Shown here: piece after piece, positions 1 to 6,209 of the stretch
Numbering within the stretch: position 1 is the first letter of the stretch
Layout of the letters: every line of letters starts with the position of its first letter
From: Verrucomicrobiota bacterium
GTDB taxonomy: Bacteria > Verrucomicrobiota > Verrucomicrobiia > Limisphaerales > JADLHS01
Reading direction: 5' to 3'
Length of the DNA: 10,494 nt
Assembly: GCA_025360895.1 (NCBI GenBank)
Contig: JANYBF010000665.1
Span: 1 to 10,494 of the forward strand
The notes under the pieces: generated by a model
Told to the model about the DNA's origin: nothing
Databases searched by the model: none
The model's input: the letters and a program-made list of their open reading frames with translations, nothing else
Translations under genes and position numbers: made by a program

Positions 1-441
1 CGATCCGCAGTCGTCGAGATGAATCCGTAGTGCCACCATCCGTTCCAAAATCTCCACCGGCGGATGGACATGAGGTGCGCCGTCCTTGATGGACCAGCCG
101 ATAAAGCCCGCCCCCTCCAAACGCTGGGCGACGGCGATGGCAGTGTCCTGATGCCAGGGCACTTTCCAGTTTGCGGCGGGCGCTTTGTCGAAGAGTAACC
201 CCCGCACCGGAAACGCATCCACCCCGAGCGCAGCGTCCGCCAAGGCTTTGATCGAATCGGAATTCGCCATAGCCGCGACGGCTTCTGAATTTTGCAATAG
301 ATTCCTCATTCCACCACGATGCCGGGATGGGAGTTCAGCAACCGCCCGCCGAAGCGCCTCCAACTCCTCATGGCCGAGGACTCGCTCAACGATCTCGAAG
401 CCGTCCCGCAGCAGGGAGAATTTGTTGGATGAATCATTCAC
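1..441 (-). CDS. PhyH-type (phytanoyl-CoA dioxygenase family) Fe(II)/2-oxoglutarate oxygenase, C-terminus missing
   Basis: Reading leftward from a GTG at 441, 147 codons stay open to the window edge, so the 3' end is missing. An in-frame TGA lies seven codons upstream of the GTG, which limits the start; AAGGG about 11 nt upstream could be its ribosome site. The N-terminus (LLRDGFEIVERVL at residues 10-22, then ELEALR) is the usual opening of the PhyH family. FPVRGLLFDKAPAANWKVPW (77-96) leads into HQD at 97-99, which fits the first two iron ligands (HxD) of this double-stranded beta-helix family; the distal His and the 2-oxoglutarate-binding Arg would lie beyond the edge. Family members hydroxylate small organic molecules; the substrate cannot be inferred here. 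It is the last visible gene of a minus-strand run, 37 bp after the 78-residue small protein. I am confident of the family, less of the exact start. Confidence 0.85.
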   Translation of the reverse strand, partial: MNDSSNKFSLLRDGFEIVERVLGHEELEALRRAVAELPSRHRGGMRNLLQNSEAVAAMANSDSIKALADAALGVDAFPVRGLLFDKAPAANWKVPWHQDTAIAVAQRLEGAGFIGWSIKDGAPHVHPPVEILERMVALRIHLDDCGS

Positions 442-478
442 CCGGTAAGTATCCCTTCATGAGCAGCATGGCGGCGAT

Positions 479-715
479 TCACAATTTGAACACCTGCGTT
501 GATTTTGCCTGCCAGCGTTCTTCCGATGTGGGAATCCCCGCCGGGAACCACGCCCGCATCTGGCGAACCCCTTTCATCATTCGCTCCAAAGAAACCCAGG
601 TGGGCAGGGATGTGAAGCCTTCCGGGTCGGGGAGGTCGAATTCGAGGCTCGGTCGGCCCGCGTCACGGATGACGGAGGATTCGGACGAAGGTTTCATAAA
701 GTTCTCGGGTTCCAT
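479..715 (-). CDS. Small protein overlapping the nucleotidyltransferase gene; possible partner or antitoxin
   Basis: This 78-residue protein starts inside the end of the nucleotidyltransferase gene (53-nt overlap in another frame), which suggests translational coupling. A second in-frame ATG at 697 (residue 7) would shorten the overlap to 35 nt; neither start has a good ribosome site. No helix-turn-helix, membrane segment or catalytic motif is visible. The N-terminus is acidic and proline-containing, and the C-terminal half has a compact pattern, MRAWFPAGIPTSEERW followed by a short basic stretch ending VFKL. From memory, similar short proteins ending in FPxGIPTxEERxxxK occur beside nucleotidyltransferase genes, but I could not check this. 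It may be a cognate inhibitor or binding partner of the upstream enzyme; that function is inference from position only. Confidence 0.65.
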   Translation of the reverse strand: MEPENFMKPSSESSVIRDAGRPSLEFDLPDPEGFTSLPTWVSLERMMKGVRQMRAWFPAGIPTSEERWQAKSTQVFKL

Positions 716-1193
716 ACTTCAAAAAAAGGGTCTCGTAATGCGGATCACCTAGATTAATTTCATGCCGGCGGAGCAATACTTCCACATCGTCGGCGTCTTT
801 GGAAGTTCGGTGCGCCAAATTCTGGCGGAGTGCGTGGAGTTTCAACGCCAACAAATGGTCCAAGCACGGCACGCGGGCCTTCACTTCGCCGAAGGTCCGT
901 TCCACTGACGCCTCCCACATTTTCCCAAAGGTCTGGTCGTCCACAAACATCAGGTCGAAGCCATCACCGGCCGGTTGAGTGAACTGCGCGAACGTCCCAG
1001 ACTCGCGGAACAACTTCATCCCGCGAGGCAGCGCGCGCGCGAACCACGCATCGCGGTCAGCACGTCGGATCATGAAATCCACGTCGAAAGTGGCGCGAGG
1101 ATTCCCATGCGCCCCCACCGCCCAACCGCCAATGATCAGGAAGCGGAGTGGCGGCGCTTGGTTTCCGATTTGGATGAAGTCGGGCAGTTCCAT
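663..1193 (-). CDS. Nucleotidyltransferase of the polymerase-beta superfamily (AbiEii/MNT-like)
   Basis: The 176-residue protein carries the polymerase-beta-type nucleotidyltransferase signature: a GG turn (IIGGWAVGAHG, residues 20-30), followed by FDVDF (36-40) with the metal-binding DxD at D37 and D39. D80 in FDLMFVD is a plausible third carboxylate. A later LKLHALRQN and KDADDVEVLL (about 117-141) match the helical K...KDxxD region of AbiEii- and MNT-type transferases. Such proteins move nucleotides onto protein or RNA targets and are often toxin halves of two-gene systems; others have housekeeping roles, so a toxin role is not proven. The ATG lies 12 bp after the aldo/keto reductase stop, with no strong ribosome site. 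The C-terminus (KYGTRELYETF) is read across seven Ts just before the start of the small downstream protein. I am confident of the fold, moderate on the role. Confidence 0.85.
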   Translation of the reverse strand: MELPDFIQIGNQAPPLRFLIIGGWAVGAHGNPRATFDVDFMIRRADRDAWFARALPRGMKLFRESGTFAQFTQPAGDGFDLMFVDDQTFGKMWEASVERTFGEVKARVPCLDHLLALKLHALRQNLAHRTSKDADDVEVLLRRHEINLGDPHYETLFLKYGTRELYETFVRILRHP

Positions 1194-1205
1194 TCGATGC
1201 GGACT

Positions 1206-2138
1206 CTAGTTATTTTCCGGCAACCCCTCCATGTGCCCCAGGTTCTTTACCGGTCGGAAAATCTCTTGCACCTCGGCGAGCAACCCCCGATCGAGCGGTT
1301 CGGCGGCCCATTGCGCCCACTGGCGGATGTTCGCGGGATTCGCGCTGCCGGCGACCGTGGTCGTAATATCGGGATTCGCGAGGGAGAACTGGAGCGCCAG
1401 CTTTGCGATGTCCACGCCTTTCTTCGCGCAATGCGCGGCAGCGGCGCGCGCAGCGGCTTTCACGTTCTCCGGCTCCTTCAGCCACGGCGGTAACGGCGCG
1501 TTGGTGAGCAGGCGCGCGCTGAACGGGCCGGCATTCATCACCCCGATTCCCTTGGCTTTCAAATACGGAATTGTCTCATCGGCAAAGCGGGTGTTCTGCA
1601 GCGTGTATTGGTTGTAACTGAGTACGCAATCCACGTCCGTCTGGTCGCAGATGAGACGGAAAAGCTTTTGGGGATAACCACTGAAGCCGATGAAGCGCGC
1701 TTTGCCCGCCTGCTGAATTTTGCGCAGTGCCGGAATGGTTTCCTCCACGATCTGCCGCAACGGCACAAATTCAATGTCATGGCAAAGCACGATGTCGAGG
1801 TGATCGGTGCCGAGCCGGTGCAGGCTGACATCCACGCTTTCGGCCACCCGCTTGGCGCTGAAGTCGAAATGGTCCAGATCGTAACGACCGAGTTTGGTGC
1901 AGAGGGTGAAACTGTCACGCGGCACGTCACGTAGCGCGATGCCCAGCAACACTTCACTCATCCCGCGCCCATAGAACGGGGAGGTGTCAATGAAGTTCAA
2001 CCCGCAGTCCAGCGCGACGCGGACGCTTTGCAACGCCTCGTCGAGTTTCACACGGCGGAATTCCTGTCCCAGCGACGACGCTCCGAAGCTTAGCGCGGGC
2101 AGTTTTAGTCCGGTTTTTCCCAACCAACGAGTTTCCAT
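1206..2138 (-). CDS. Aldo/keto reductase, L-galactose dehydrogenase-like group
   Basis: A cytoplasmic NAD(P)H-dependent oxidoreductase of 310 residues with the single-barrel aldo/keto reductase pattern. The opening METRWLGKTGLKLPALSFG is typical of the family. Counted from the ATG at 2138, the catalytic tetrad is visible: D51 and Y56 in FIDTSPFYG, K82 in LCTKLGRY, and H120 in LCHDIEF. The C-terminus (GSANPANIRQW, then VKNLGHMEGLPENN) resembles bacterial relatives of L-galactose or L-fucose dehydrogenase; the actual sugar or aldehyde substrate is unknown. A TTG four codons upstream (2150) also opens the frame, but ATG at 2138 gives the family-type N-terminus and has GGGGAAAG just ahead. It is the first gene of a run into the nucleotidyltransferase (12-bp gap), and its upstream region is the repeat-rich gap. 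Confidence 0.9.
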   Translation of the reverse strand: METRWLGKTGLKLPALSFGASSLGQEFRRVKLDEALQSVRVALDCGLNFIDTSPFYGRGMSEVLLGIALRDVPRDSFTLCTKLGRYDLDHFDFSAKRVAESVDVSLHRLGTDHLDIVLCHDIEFVPLRQIVEETIPALRKIQQAGKARFIGFSGYPQKLFRLICDQTDVDCVLSYNQYTLQNTRFADETIPYLKAKGIGVMNAGPFSARLLTNAPLPPWLKEPENVKAAARAAAAHCAKKGVDIAKLALQFSLANPDITTTVAGSANPANIRQWAQWAAEPLDRGLLAEVQEIFRPVKNLGHMEGLPENN

Positions 2139-2201
2139 TTCTTTCCCCAAGCATGAGCAACGAAATACCGCCCGGCAATCTCACATTTTTGCGTCGGTGT
2201 T

Positions 2202-2248
2202 TTGGACTGCGTCGGCAGGGCGGAGCGGCGACGACGCTTTCGGAAGCG
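2202..2248. repeat. REP-like unit sharing TTGGACTGCG...CGCTTT with the repeat near 9540
   Basis: TTGGACTGCG at 2202-2211 recurs exactly at 9542-9551. In both places it is followed by a hairpin-forming stretch and then CGCTTT-type sequence. Here the interior is longer, with GCGTCG pairing with CGACGC around 2209-2237, and ends in a small hairpin CGCTT-TCGG-AAGCG (2235-2248). Two copies of the same module in 10 kb suggest a dispersed intergenic repeat. Confidence 0.5.
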
Positions 2249-2301
2249 GTAGCGTTCGACGCGCTGCGACGAACCCGACCGCGTCCAGCGGGCGGAACGA
2301 A

Positions 2302-2329
2302 CGGGCAAGTCGTATGACCCGGGCAAGTC
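2302..2329. repeat. Direct repeat of CGGGCAAGTC, 18-bp period
   Basis: CGGGCAAGTC occurs at 2302-2311 and again at 2320-2329, inside the palindromic gap. It may be a remnant of tandem expansion within the repeat region; no protein-binding role can be argued from two copies alone. Confidence 0.4.
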
Positions 2330-2354
2330 CGTTGCGTCGTTCTGCGCGGCGCTG

Positions 2355-2409
2355 CTGGTCGCAGCGCGACCAGTTCCACCAATCCACCACGTTCTCGCAG
2401 CGCGAGAAC
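2355..2409. repeat. Two hairpins of the same design with different stems
   Basis: CTGGTCGC-AGC-GCGACCAG (2355-2373) and GTTCTCGC-AGC-GCGAGAAC (2391-2409) are both perfect 8-bp stems with the same AGC loop and CGC/GCG base, 17 nt apart. The outer five base pairs differ, but each stem stays fully paired, so the fold rather than the sequence is kept. This fits a structured transcript or a REP-type palindrome cluster. Confidence 0.65.
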
Positions 2410-2422
2410 CGCGACCAAGGTC

Positions 2423-2548
2423 TTAGAGCCTGTTTGAAAACTCTCACCCGCCGCCGCGTGAGGGCACGCGGCCTACAGGAATTGACCAGAATCGTTGATC
2501 GTTGTTGGCCCGGTGCCCCCACCGGGCAGGTTTTCAAACAGGCTCTTA
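2423..2548. mobile_element. 120-bp MITE-like element with perfect 16-bp terminal inverted repeats and TTA duplication
   Basis: GAGCCTGTTTGAAAAC at 2426-2441 is repeated exactly in inverse at 2530-2545, and TTA flanks both ends (2423-2425 and 2546-2548), which looks like a 3-bp target duplication. It has no coding capacity. Inside are two 8-bp hairpins, 2453-2472 (GCCGCGTG-AGGG-CACGCGGC) and 2508-2527 (GCCCGGTG-CCCC-CACCGGGC), which are inverted relatives of each other. Termini and duplication of this size would fit a non-autonomous element moved by an IS5-like transposase with TNA duplications; that link is inference. It begins 11 nt beyond the stop of the minus-strand exported protein gene, so its hairpins could also end that transcript. 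Confidence 0.7.
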
Positions 2549-2556
2549 AACCGGCC

Positions 2557-3348
2557 TTAACGAACCGGCGTGCCACCGCCAAGTTTTTCCTTGAGCCGTT
2601 CGTACAACACCCGTTGATCGTCCTCGCTCAGATCGGTCAGGTATTCCTTCACCAGTTCATTCGCGCGATAAATTTCCGAACGCTTCACCGCCGCCTCAAA
2701 CTCCTCTTCGCTCTTCCAATACGCCTGACTCGAATCGAACATCGTCCACGGTTTGGGCCGCATGTTCCCATCCTTTTTGCGATACTTCACGCCGTCCACC
2801 AGCGAAGACTTGCCCACAAACCGCCAGGTCCGATCGAAGAAGGCGCGCTCCGCCCGCAGGTTTTCACCCGCGCTTTCGTAACGCACCCACAATGTGAAGG
2901 ACGCAGCAAACAACTTCTCCCGATTCGGATGATCGCGGAATGTGCCCATGTCATTTTCTGGATTCCCGGTTCGCTGGGCTGCCTTGATGGAAATTTCAAT
3001 GACGTTCGTGCCACAAACAATCGCCAGGTCCGCCAGCCGGTTCTTCTCGCGCCCCGTCGTGCCGCGATCAAAATTCTTTTCACTCAGCCCTTCAATGTAT
3101 TTCGGCAACACGACGCACAGCGCGTCAATCGCTGCATCCTCAAACTGCCGCCACACCGTGGTGTAGCTGCCGCGAACAGTGTTTGTGCTCATGTGGGCCG
3201 TGACTTCAGCGGCTATGGTGTCCTTGAGGGAGTCCAATTTCGCCGCGACCGCTTGCGCGCTCATCTCCGCCGCCCGGGTCGTGAAGGTGCAAAAAGCGAA
3301 GAGCAGTGCGGTCAGGAGCCAGCGCGGGCGGTTCGGGAAAACCTTCAC
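2557..3348 (-). CDS. Exported protein of unknown function coupled to rmuC
   Basis: The 263-residue product starts with a Sec-type signal peptide: basic residues (KVFPNRPR), a hydrophobic core (WLLTALLFAFC) and a probable cut near TRA-AE (residues 25-28). No lipobox is visible. The start is a GTG whose bases overlap the RmuC stop (GTGA), so translation is probably coupled. I do not recognise the family. The stretch LADLAIVCGTNVIEISIKAA (105-124) followed by GNPENDMGTF (128-137) has the look of a restriction-endonuclease-like core (D107, then E118/S120/K122), but the usual D/E-x-K is S-I-K here, so this is only a suggestion. The C-terminal third (about 170-256) is charged and mostly helical in appearance (KSEEEFEAAVKRSEIYR). 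The gene is certain as an ORF; its role is unknown. Confidence 0.75.
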   Translation of the reverse strand: MKVFPNRPRWLLTALLFAFCTFTTRAAEMSAQAVAAKLDSLKDTIAAEVTAHMSTNTVRGSYTTVWRQFEDAAIDALCVVLPKYIEGLSEKNFDRGTTGREKNRLADLAIVCGTNVIEISIKAAQRTGNPENDMGTFRDHPNREKLFAASFTLWVRYESAGENLRAERAFFDRTWRFVGKSSLVDGVKYRKKDGNMRPKPWTMFDSSQAYWKSEEEFEAAVKRSEIYRANELVKEYLTDLSEDDQRVLYERLKEKLGGGTPVR

Positions 3349-4715
3349 AGCAACTTCTGCGGCGCTGTTTCCAGTGGGGAAACATCCGCCAACGATTTCC
3401 CGCCCGCGCCACCACCAAGTTCGGCCAGCCGCTCGCCCGCTGGACGGACGCGCGATTGAAAACTCGACGACGCTTTGTTGAACGCGTCATTGGCCTTCTC
3501 CAAGCCGTCACGAATCCGCTCGAAGTGTTCCGTGAAGGTCACCACCCGCGAGTAAAGTTCCCGGGCTGATTCGGCGATTTTCTGCGCGTTCTCCGTCTGC
3601 GCGTGTTGCTGCCAACTCACGCTGACGGAACGCAGGAGCGCGATCAGCGACGCCGGGGTCGCCAGCATGATCCGCTTGTTGGCCGCCCACACGATCAAAT
3701 CGTGGTCGCCTTCAAGCGCGGCACTGAAGAGGGATTCCGCCGGCAGAAACAACACCACATAATCCAGGGCGTTCGGAAACTGGCTCGGGTAATCACGGTC
3801 GGCCAGCGCCTTGATCGTGGCTTTGAGTTTCCCGGCGTGCGCCGCGAGGGATTCGGCCCGCTTGGTGGGATCAGCCACTTCGAGCGAACTGAGAAAATCC
3901 AATTCCGGCACCTTTGCATCCACGATGATGAACCGGTCGCCCGGAAGTTTTACAATAAGGTCTGGCCGTTTGTCCGCATCATCGCCTGACTTCTGCTCGG
4001 TGAAATCGCAGTGGGCGCTCATGCCCGCCGCCTCGACCACCCGCCGCAACGTCTCCTCGCCCCAGCGCCCGCGCGCCTGGTTCGATTTGAGCACGGAACG
4101 AAATTGCGCCGTCTCCACGGCCAACGACTGGCTGGAAGCGGCCAGAGCCGTGAGTTGCTCCTTCACTTTACCCAGCGTGTCGGCTTGGGCCGTTTCACTT
4201 TGTTGGAGACGCTTTTGATAGGTGTCCAACTGTTGCTTGAGCGGTTCGACCAAACCTTTGATGGCCTCCTGTCGTTGCGCGAGATCACCTTTGGCCGTCT
4301 CCTGAAACTTGCCGAAGGACTGCTCGGCCAAGCGCAGGAACTCCGGCGCCGTTTGCTTGAGCGCGTCGGCGCTCAATGCCTTGAAGGCTTCCCGCAAATC
4401 CACCAACGCCTTTGTCTGCGACTCCCTGGCTTCCACCAACGCCCGTTCGTGCAAGGCGCGTTGGTCGGTCAGCAGCTTTTCCGCACCCGCCTGGTTGGCC
4501 AGCGCGGTGGCGAGCGAGGTCTTGATTCCGACGAGTTCGTTTCGGCTTTGGTTTAACTCACCTTCCCGTAGCGTGAGTTGCTGGCGAAGCTCGTTCTCCA
4601 ACCGCTGATCATTCGGTGCGACGGTTTGTTTCCCGCGCGCCAGCAACCAGCCGATGAGCAGGCCGAGCAGCCCGCCCAAAACGAAAACGATCAATAGTTG
4701 GAATCCAAGCGGCAT
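3345..4715 (-). CDS. rmuC: RmuC family protein (DNA recombination/genome stability)
   Basis: The 456-residue protein has the RmuC plan: one N-terminal membrane segment (residues 4-26, FQLLIVFVLGGLLGLLIGWL), a long Gln/Glu/Ala-rich coiled coil (about 35-205) and the conserved RmuC domain (about 210-410). Visible landmarks are GRWGEETL (216-223), PDLIVKLPGDRFIIVDAKVP (251-270), whose D252 and D266-A-K268 fit the PD-(D/E)xK nuclease-like core, and LFLPAESLFSAALE (322-335). RmuC limits inversions and aberrant recombination; its biochemical action is not settled. A GTG at 4769 would add 18 residues, but it lies inside the neighbouring inverted-repeat element, so ATG at 4715 is preferred. The stop overlaps the start of the exported protein gene. 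The upstream neighbour is ridA, from which it is separated by the 92-bp repeat. Confidence 0.93.
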   Translation of the reverse strand: MPLGFQLLIVFVLGGLLGLLIGWLLARGKQTVAPNDQRLENELRQQLTLREGELNQSRNELVGIKTSLATALANQAGAEKLLTDQRALHERALVEARESQTKALVDLREAFKALSADALKQTAPEFLRLAEQSFGKFQETAKGDLAQRQEAIKGLVEPLKQQLDTYQKRLQQSETAQADTLGKVKEQLTALAASSQSLAVETAQFRSVLKSNQARGRWGEETLRRVVEAAGMSAHCDFTEQKSGDDADKRPDLIVKLPGDRFIIVDAKVPELDFLSSLEVADPTKRAESLAAHAGKLKATIKALADRDYPSQFPNALDYVVLFLPAESLFSAALEGDHDLIVWAANKRIMLATPASLIALLRSVSVSWQQHAQTENAQKIAESARELYSRVVTFTEHFERIRDGLEKANDAFNKASSSFQSRVRPAGERLAELGGGAGGKSLADVSPLETAPQKLL

Positions 4716-4728
4716 TATTTTTTCATCG

Positions 4729-4820
4729 TAGCAGCCGACGTAAGGAGGCTCTGACTTTCCGCTGCCCACTGGCCTCCGCCCGCCGACTTCTGAGTTTGAG
4801 CCTCCTCACGTCGGCTGCTA
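4729..4820. mobile_element. 92-bp MITE-like element with near-perfect 23-bp inverted repeats
   Basis: The arms at 4729-4751 (TAGCAGCCGACGT, then AAGGAGGCTC) and 4798-4820 match as inverse copies in 22 of 23 positions; the mismatch is A4742 against C4807. In the minus-strand transcript this becomes a G-U pair, so the whole arm could fold. If TA is a target duplication, the element proper starts at GCAGCC. The 46-bp centre has no ORF. It starts 7 nt past the ridA stop and ends 13 nt before the rmuC ATG, so it may act as a transcript processing or attenuation hairpin between the two genes. Confidence 0.7.
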
Positions 4821-4827
4821 AAAATTA

Positions 4828-5211
4828 TCAAAAGTGCGCCACGACTTCGATCTCGACGCTCGCGCCCTTCGGTAGCGCGGCGACCTGAATCGTCGAACGC
4901 GCCGGGAAATCGCCGGTGAAATACCTGGCATAAACCTCGTTCATCCCCGCAAAGTTTGCGAGGTCGGTCAGGAACACGGTGGACTTCACCACATTGGCGA
5001 AGGTGAGTTTCTGGTCGTCGAGAATTGCTTTCACGTTTTCCAACACACGCTCCGTTTGCGCCTTGATGTCGCCGGCGATGAGATTGCCATCCGCCGGGCT
5101 GATCGGAATTTGTCCGGCGCAGAACAGCAGATCGCCGACGCGCACGGCATGGTTATACGGCCCGACGGCCGTGGGTGATTTCGCAGGTTTGATGATGGTT
5201 TTAGTAGCCAT
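4828..5211 (-). CDS. ridA: RidA family 2-iminobutanoate/2-iminopropanoate deaminase
   Basis: A 127-residue protein matching the short YjgF/YER057c/UK114 family over its full length. RidA hydrolyses reactive enamine/imine intermediates made by PLP enzymes such as threonine dehydratase, in the cytoplasm, as a trimer. Visible family marks are SPTAVGPYNHAV (12-23), LLFCAGQIPI (28-37), the middle motif NVKAILDD (59-66), and the active-site loop FPARSTIQVAALPKGASVEIE (102-122), in which R105 corresponds to the essential Arg of the E. coli protein and E120 is also conserved. The ATG has no strong ribosome site; two GATTGAAC copies sit just upstream. It lies 93 bp downstream of the glycosyltransferase and ahead of rmuC on the same strand. 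Confidence 0.95.
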   Translation of the reverse strand: MATKTIIKPAKSPTAVGPYNHAVRVGDLLFCAGQIPISPADGNLIAGDIKAQTERVLENVKAILDDQKLTFANVVKSTVFLTDLANFAGMNEVYARYFTGDFPARSTIQVAALPKGASVEIEVVAHF

Positions 5212-5214
5212 ATT

Positions 5215-5231
5215 GATTGAACAGATTGAAC
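5215..5231. repeat. Tandem GATTGAAC pair upstream of ridA
   Basis: GATTGAAC occurs at 5215-5222 and 5224-5231, a 9-bp period, 4 bp beyond the ridA ATG on its upstream side. It lies within the 5' untranslated region or the spacer from the glycosyltransferase. It could be a binding site or a chance duplication. Confidence 0.3.
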
Positions 5232-5304
5232 TGGATGCGATGAATCGGTAGCAAGATTAAACGCGCCACGTCCGTCGGCCACTTCGGTTCGTTCCTTGCG
5301 AAGT

Positions 5305-6075
5305 TCAGGCCGGGCCGGGCGGTCCGATGCGCTCGGCGATCTGGTAGCGAATCATCCGCTTTTTCATCCAGCGCACGGCGAGCAGGTCGCCGAAGGATTT
5401 AAAAAGCCGGTTCCACACGCCGTAATGCGCCTCGCCCGCCGTGCGCGGGTGATGACTGATGGCGACTTCCGTGACCGTGAAGCCTTCCAGCTTGATGAGT
5501 GTCGGCAGAAAGCGATGCGCGCCGTTGAAGAATTTGATGTCCGCGATACACGGGCGCTTGAAGGCCCGGTAACAGCAGCCGGCGTCGCTGATCGTTTCGC
5601 CGGAGAGTTTGTTGCGCACCCAGTTGGCGATCTTGGACGAGGCAATGCGAATGAAATTATCGCCGTGACTACGGGCGGCGACGCGCGAACCGCAGACACA
5701 ATCGGCCCGCTGCAATTCCGCCAGCAGTTTTGGTAAATCCGCCGGGTCATTTTGCAAATCCGCGTCGAGGGTGACGATGACCTGCCCGCGCGCGGCCTTC
5801 ATCCCGGCCCAGAGCGCCGCCGATTGCCCGCACTGTCGGGCGAACCGCTGGGCGCGCAAGCGTGGTTCGGTCGCGGCCATCTTTTGCAGCAAAGCCCAAC
5901 TGCCGTCGCTGCTGGAATCATCCGTGATGACAATCTCAAACGGTCGGCGCAACGGCTCCAGCGCCGCGCCAATGGCCGCGACCAACGGTTGCAGGTTGTC
6001 CTGTTCGTTGTGGCAGGGCAGCACGACGCTGATCTCAATGTTGGTGGCACTCATCCAGAATTCGGTCGGCGACAT
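5305..6075 (-). CDS. GT2 family glycosyltransferase (polyprenyl-phosphate sugar transferase-like)
   Basis: A 256-residue GT-A fold enzyme. It opens with ISVVLPCHNEQDNL (residues 15-28), has DD at 52-53 for the nucleotide, and VTLDADLQNDP (101-111) with the DAD metal site. The following GSR...NFIRIASSKIANWVRNKL and SDAGCCYRAFKR (129-174) resemble dolichol-phosphate mannosyltransferase and ArnC-type transferases, which load a sugar onto a polyprenyl phosphate at the inner membrane face. HHPRTAGEAHYG (208-219) is the late acceptor-side motif. Unlike ArnC, no C-terminal membrane pair is present. ATG at 6075 is the longest start; ATG at 6054 (MSATNIEIS) would fit the family equally well, and neither has a clear ribosome site. 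It is divergent from the plus-strand gene at 6210 and heads the run into ridA. Sugar donor unknown. Confidence 0.88.
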   Translation of the reverse strand: MSPTEFWMSATNIEISVVLPCHNEQDNLQPLVAAIGAALEPLRRPFEIVITDDSSSDGSWALLQKMAATEPRLRAQRFARQCGQSAALWAGMKAARGQVIVTLDADLQNDPADLPKLLAELQRADCVCGSRVAARSHGDNFIRIASSKIANWVRNKLSGETISDAGCCYRAFKRPCIADIKFFNGAHRFLPTLIKLEGFTVTEVAISHHPRTAGEAHYGVWNRLFKSFGDLLAVRWMKKRMIRYQIAERIGPPGPA

Positions 6076-6209
6076 CTTGCCGCCGGGACTTCGCCGGGAG
6101 CAAGCGCAGATTCATTGACTGCACTACGCCACGCTCTGGCCATCCCGTAGGATAGGAACGATCAAACTTTCGCGCTTGTGTCGCCCGGGCCGCGCGGTAT
6201 CGTCGCCAC

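Larger units (their letters stand above)
2139..2556. other. Gene-free, palindrome-rich intergenic region
   Basis: About 418 bp separate the start of the aldo/keto reductase gene from the stop of the exported protein gene upstream of it. Several overlapping open frames exist, but they are rich in Arg, Ala and Pro, lack recognisable domains and run through inverted repeats, so I read none as a gene. From left to right it holds the probable leader of the aldo/keto reductase (2139-2200), a REP-like unit (2202-2248), a 10-bp direct repeat (2302-2329), two matched hairpins (2355-2409) and the 120-bp terminal-inverted-repeat element. I saw no convincing -35/-10 pair. Confidence 0.7.

Noticed and set aside
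721..727. Seven-base A run (T on the coding strand) as a frameshift site joining the nucleotidyltransferase and the small protein
   Set aside because: The transferase frame gives a plausible C-terminus (KYGTRELYETF) through the run, and the small protein has its own ATG, so overlapping genes explain it better.
2139..2556. CRISPR-like array in the palindromic gap
   Set aside because: The repeats are hairpins and a 10-bp duplicate, with no regular repeat-spacer series and no cas genes nearby.
1984..3459. Plus-strand open frame of 491 codons
   Set aside because: It is the antisense of the aldo/keto reductase start, the repeat gap and the exported protein; its product is Arg/Pro-rich with no domain and it crosses inverted repeats.
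4716..4769. GTG start for rmuC 18 codons upstream
   Set aside because: It falls inside the 92-bp inverted-repeat element; ATG at 4715 places the membrane anchor at the N-terminus.
6076..6209. TTGACT at 6115 as a -35 box for the plus-strand gene
   Set aside because: No -10-like hexamer lies at 16-18 bp; the nearest candidate is 27 bp away.
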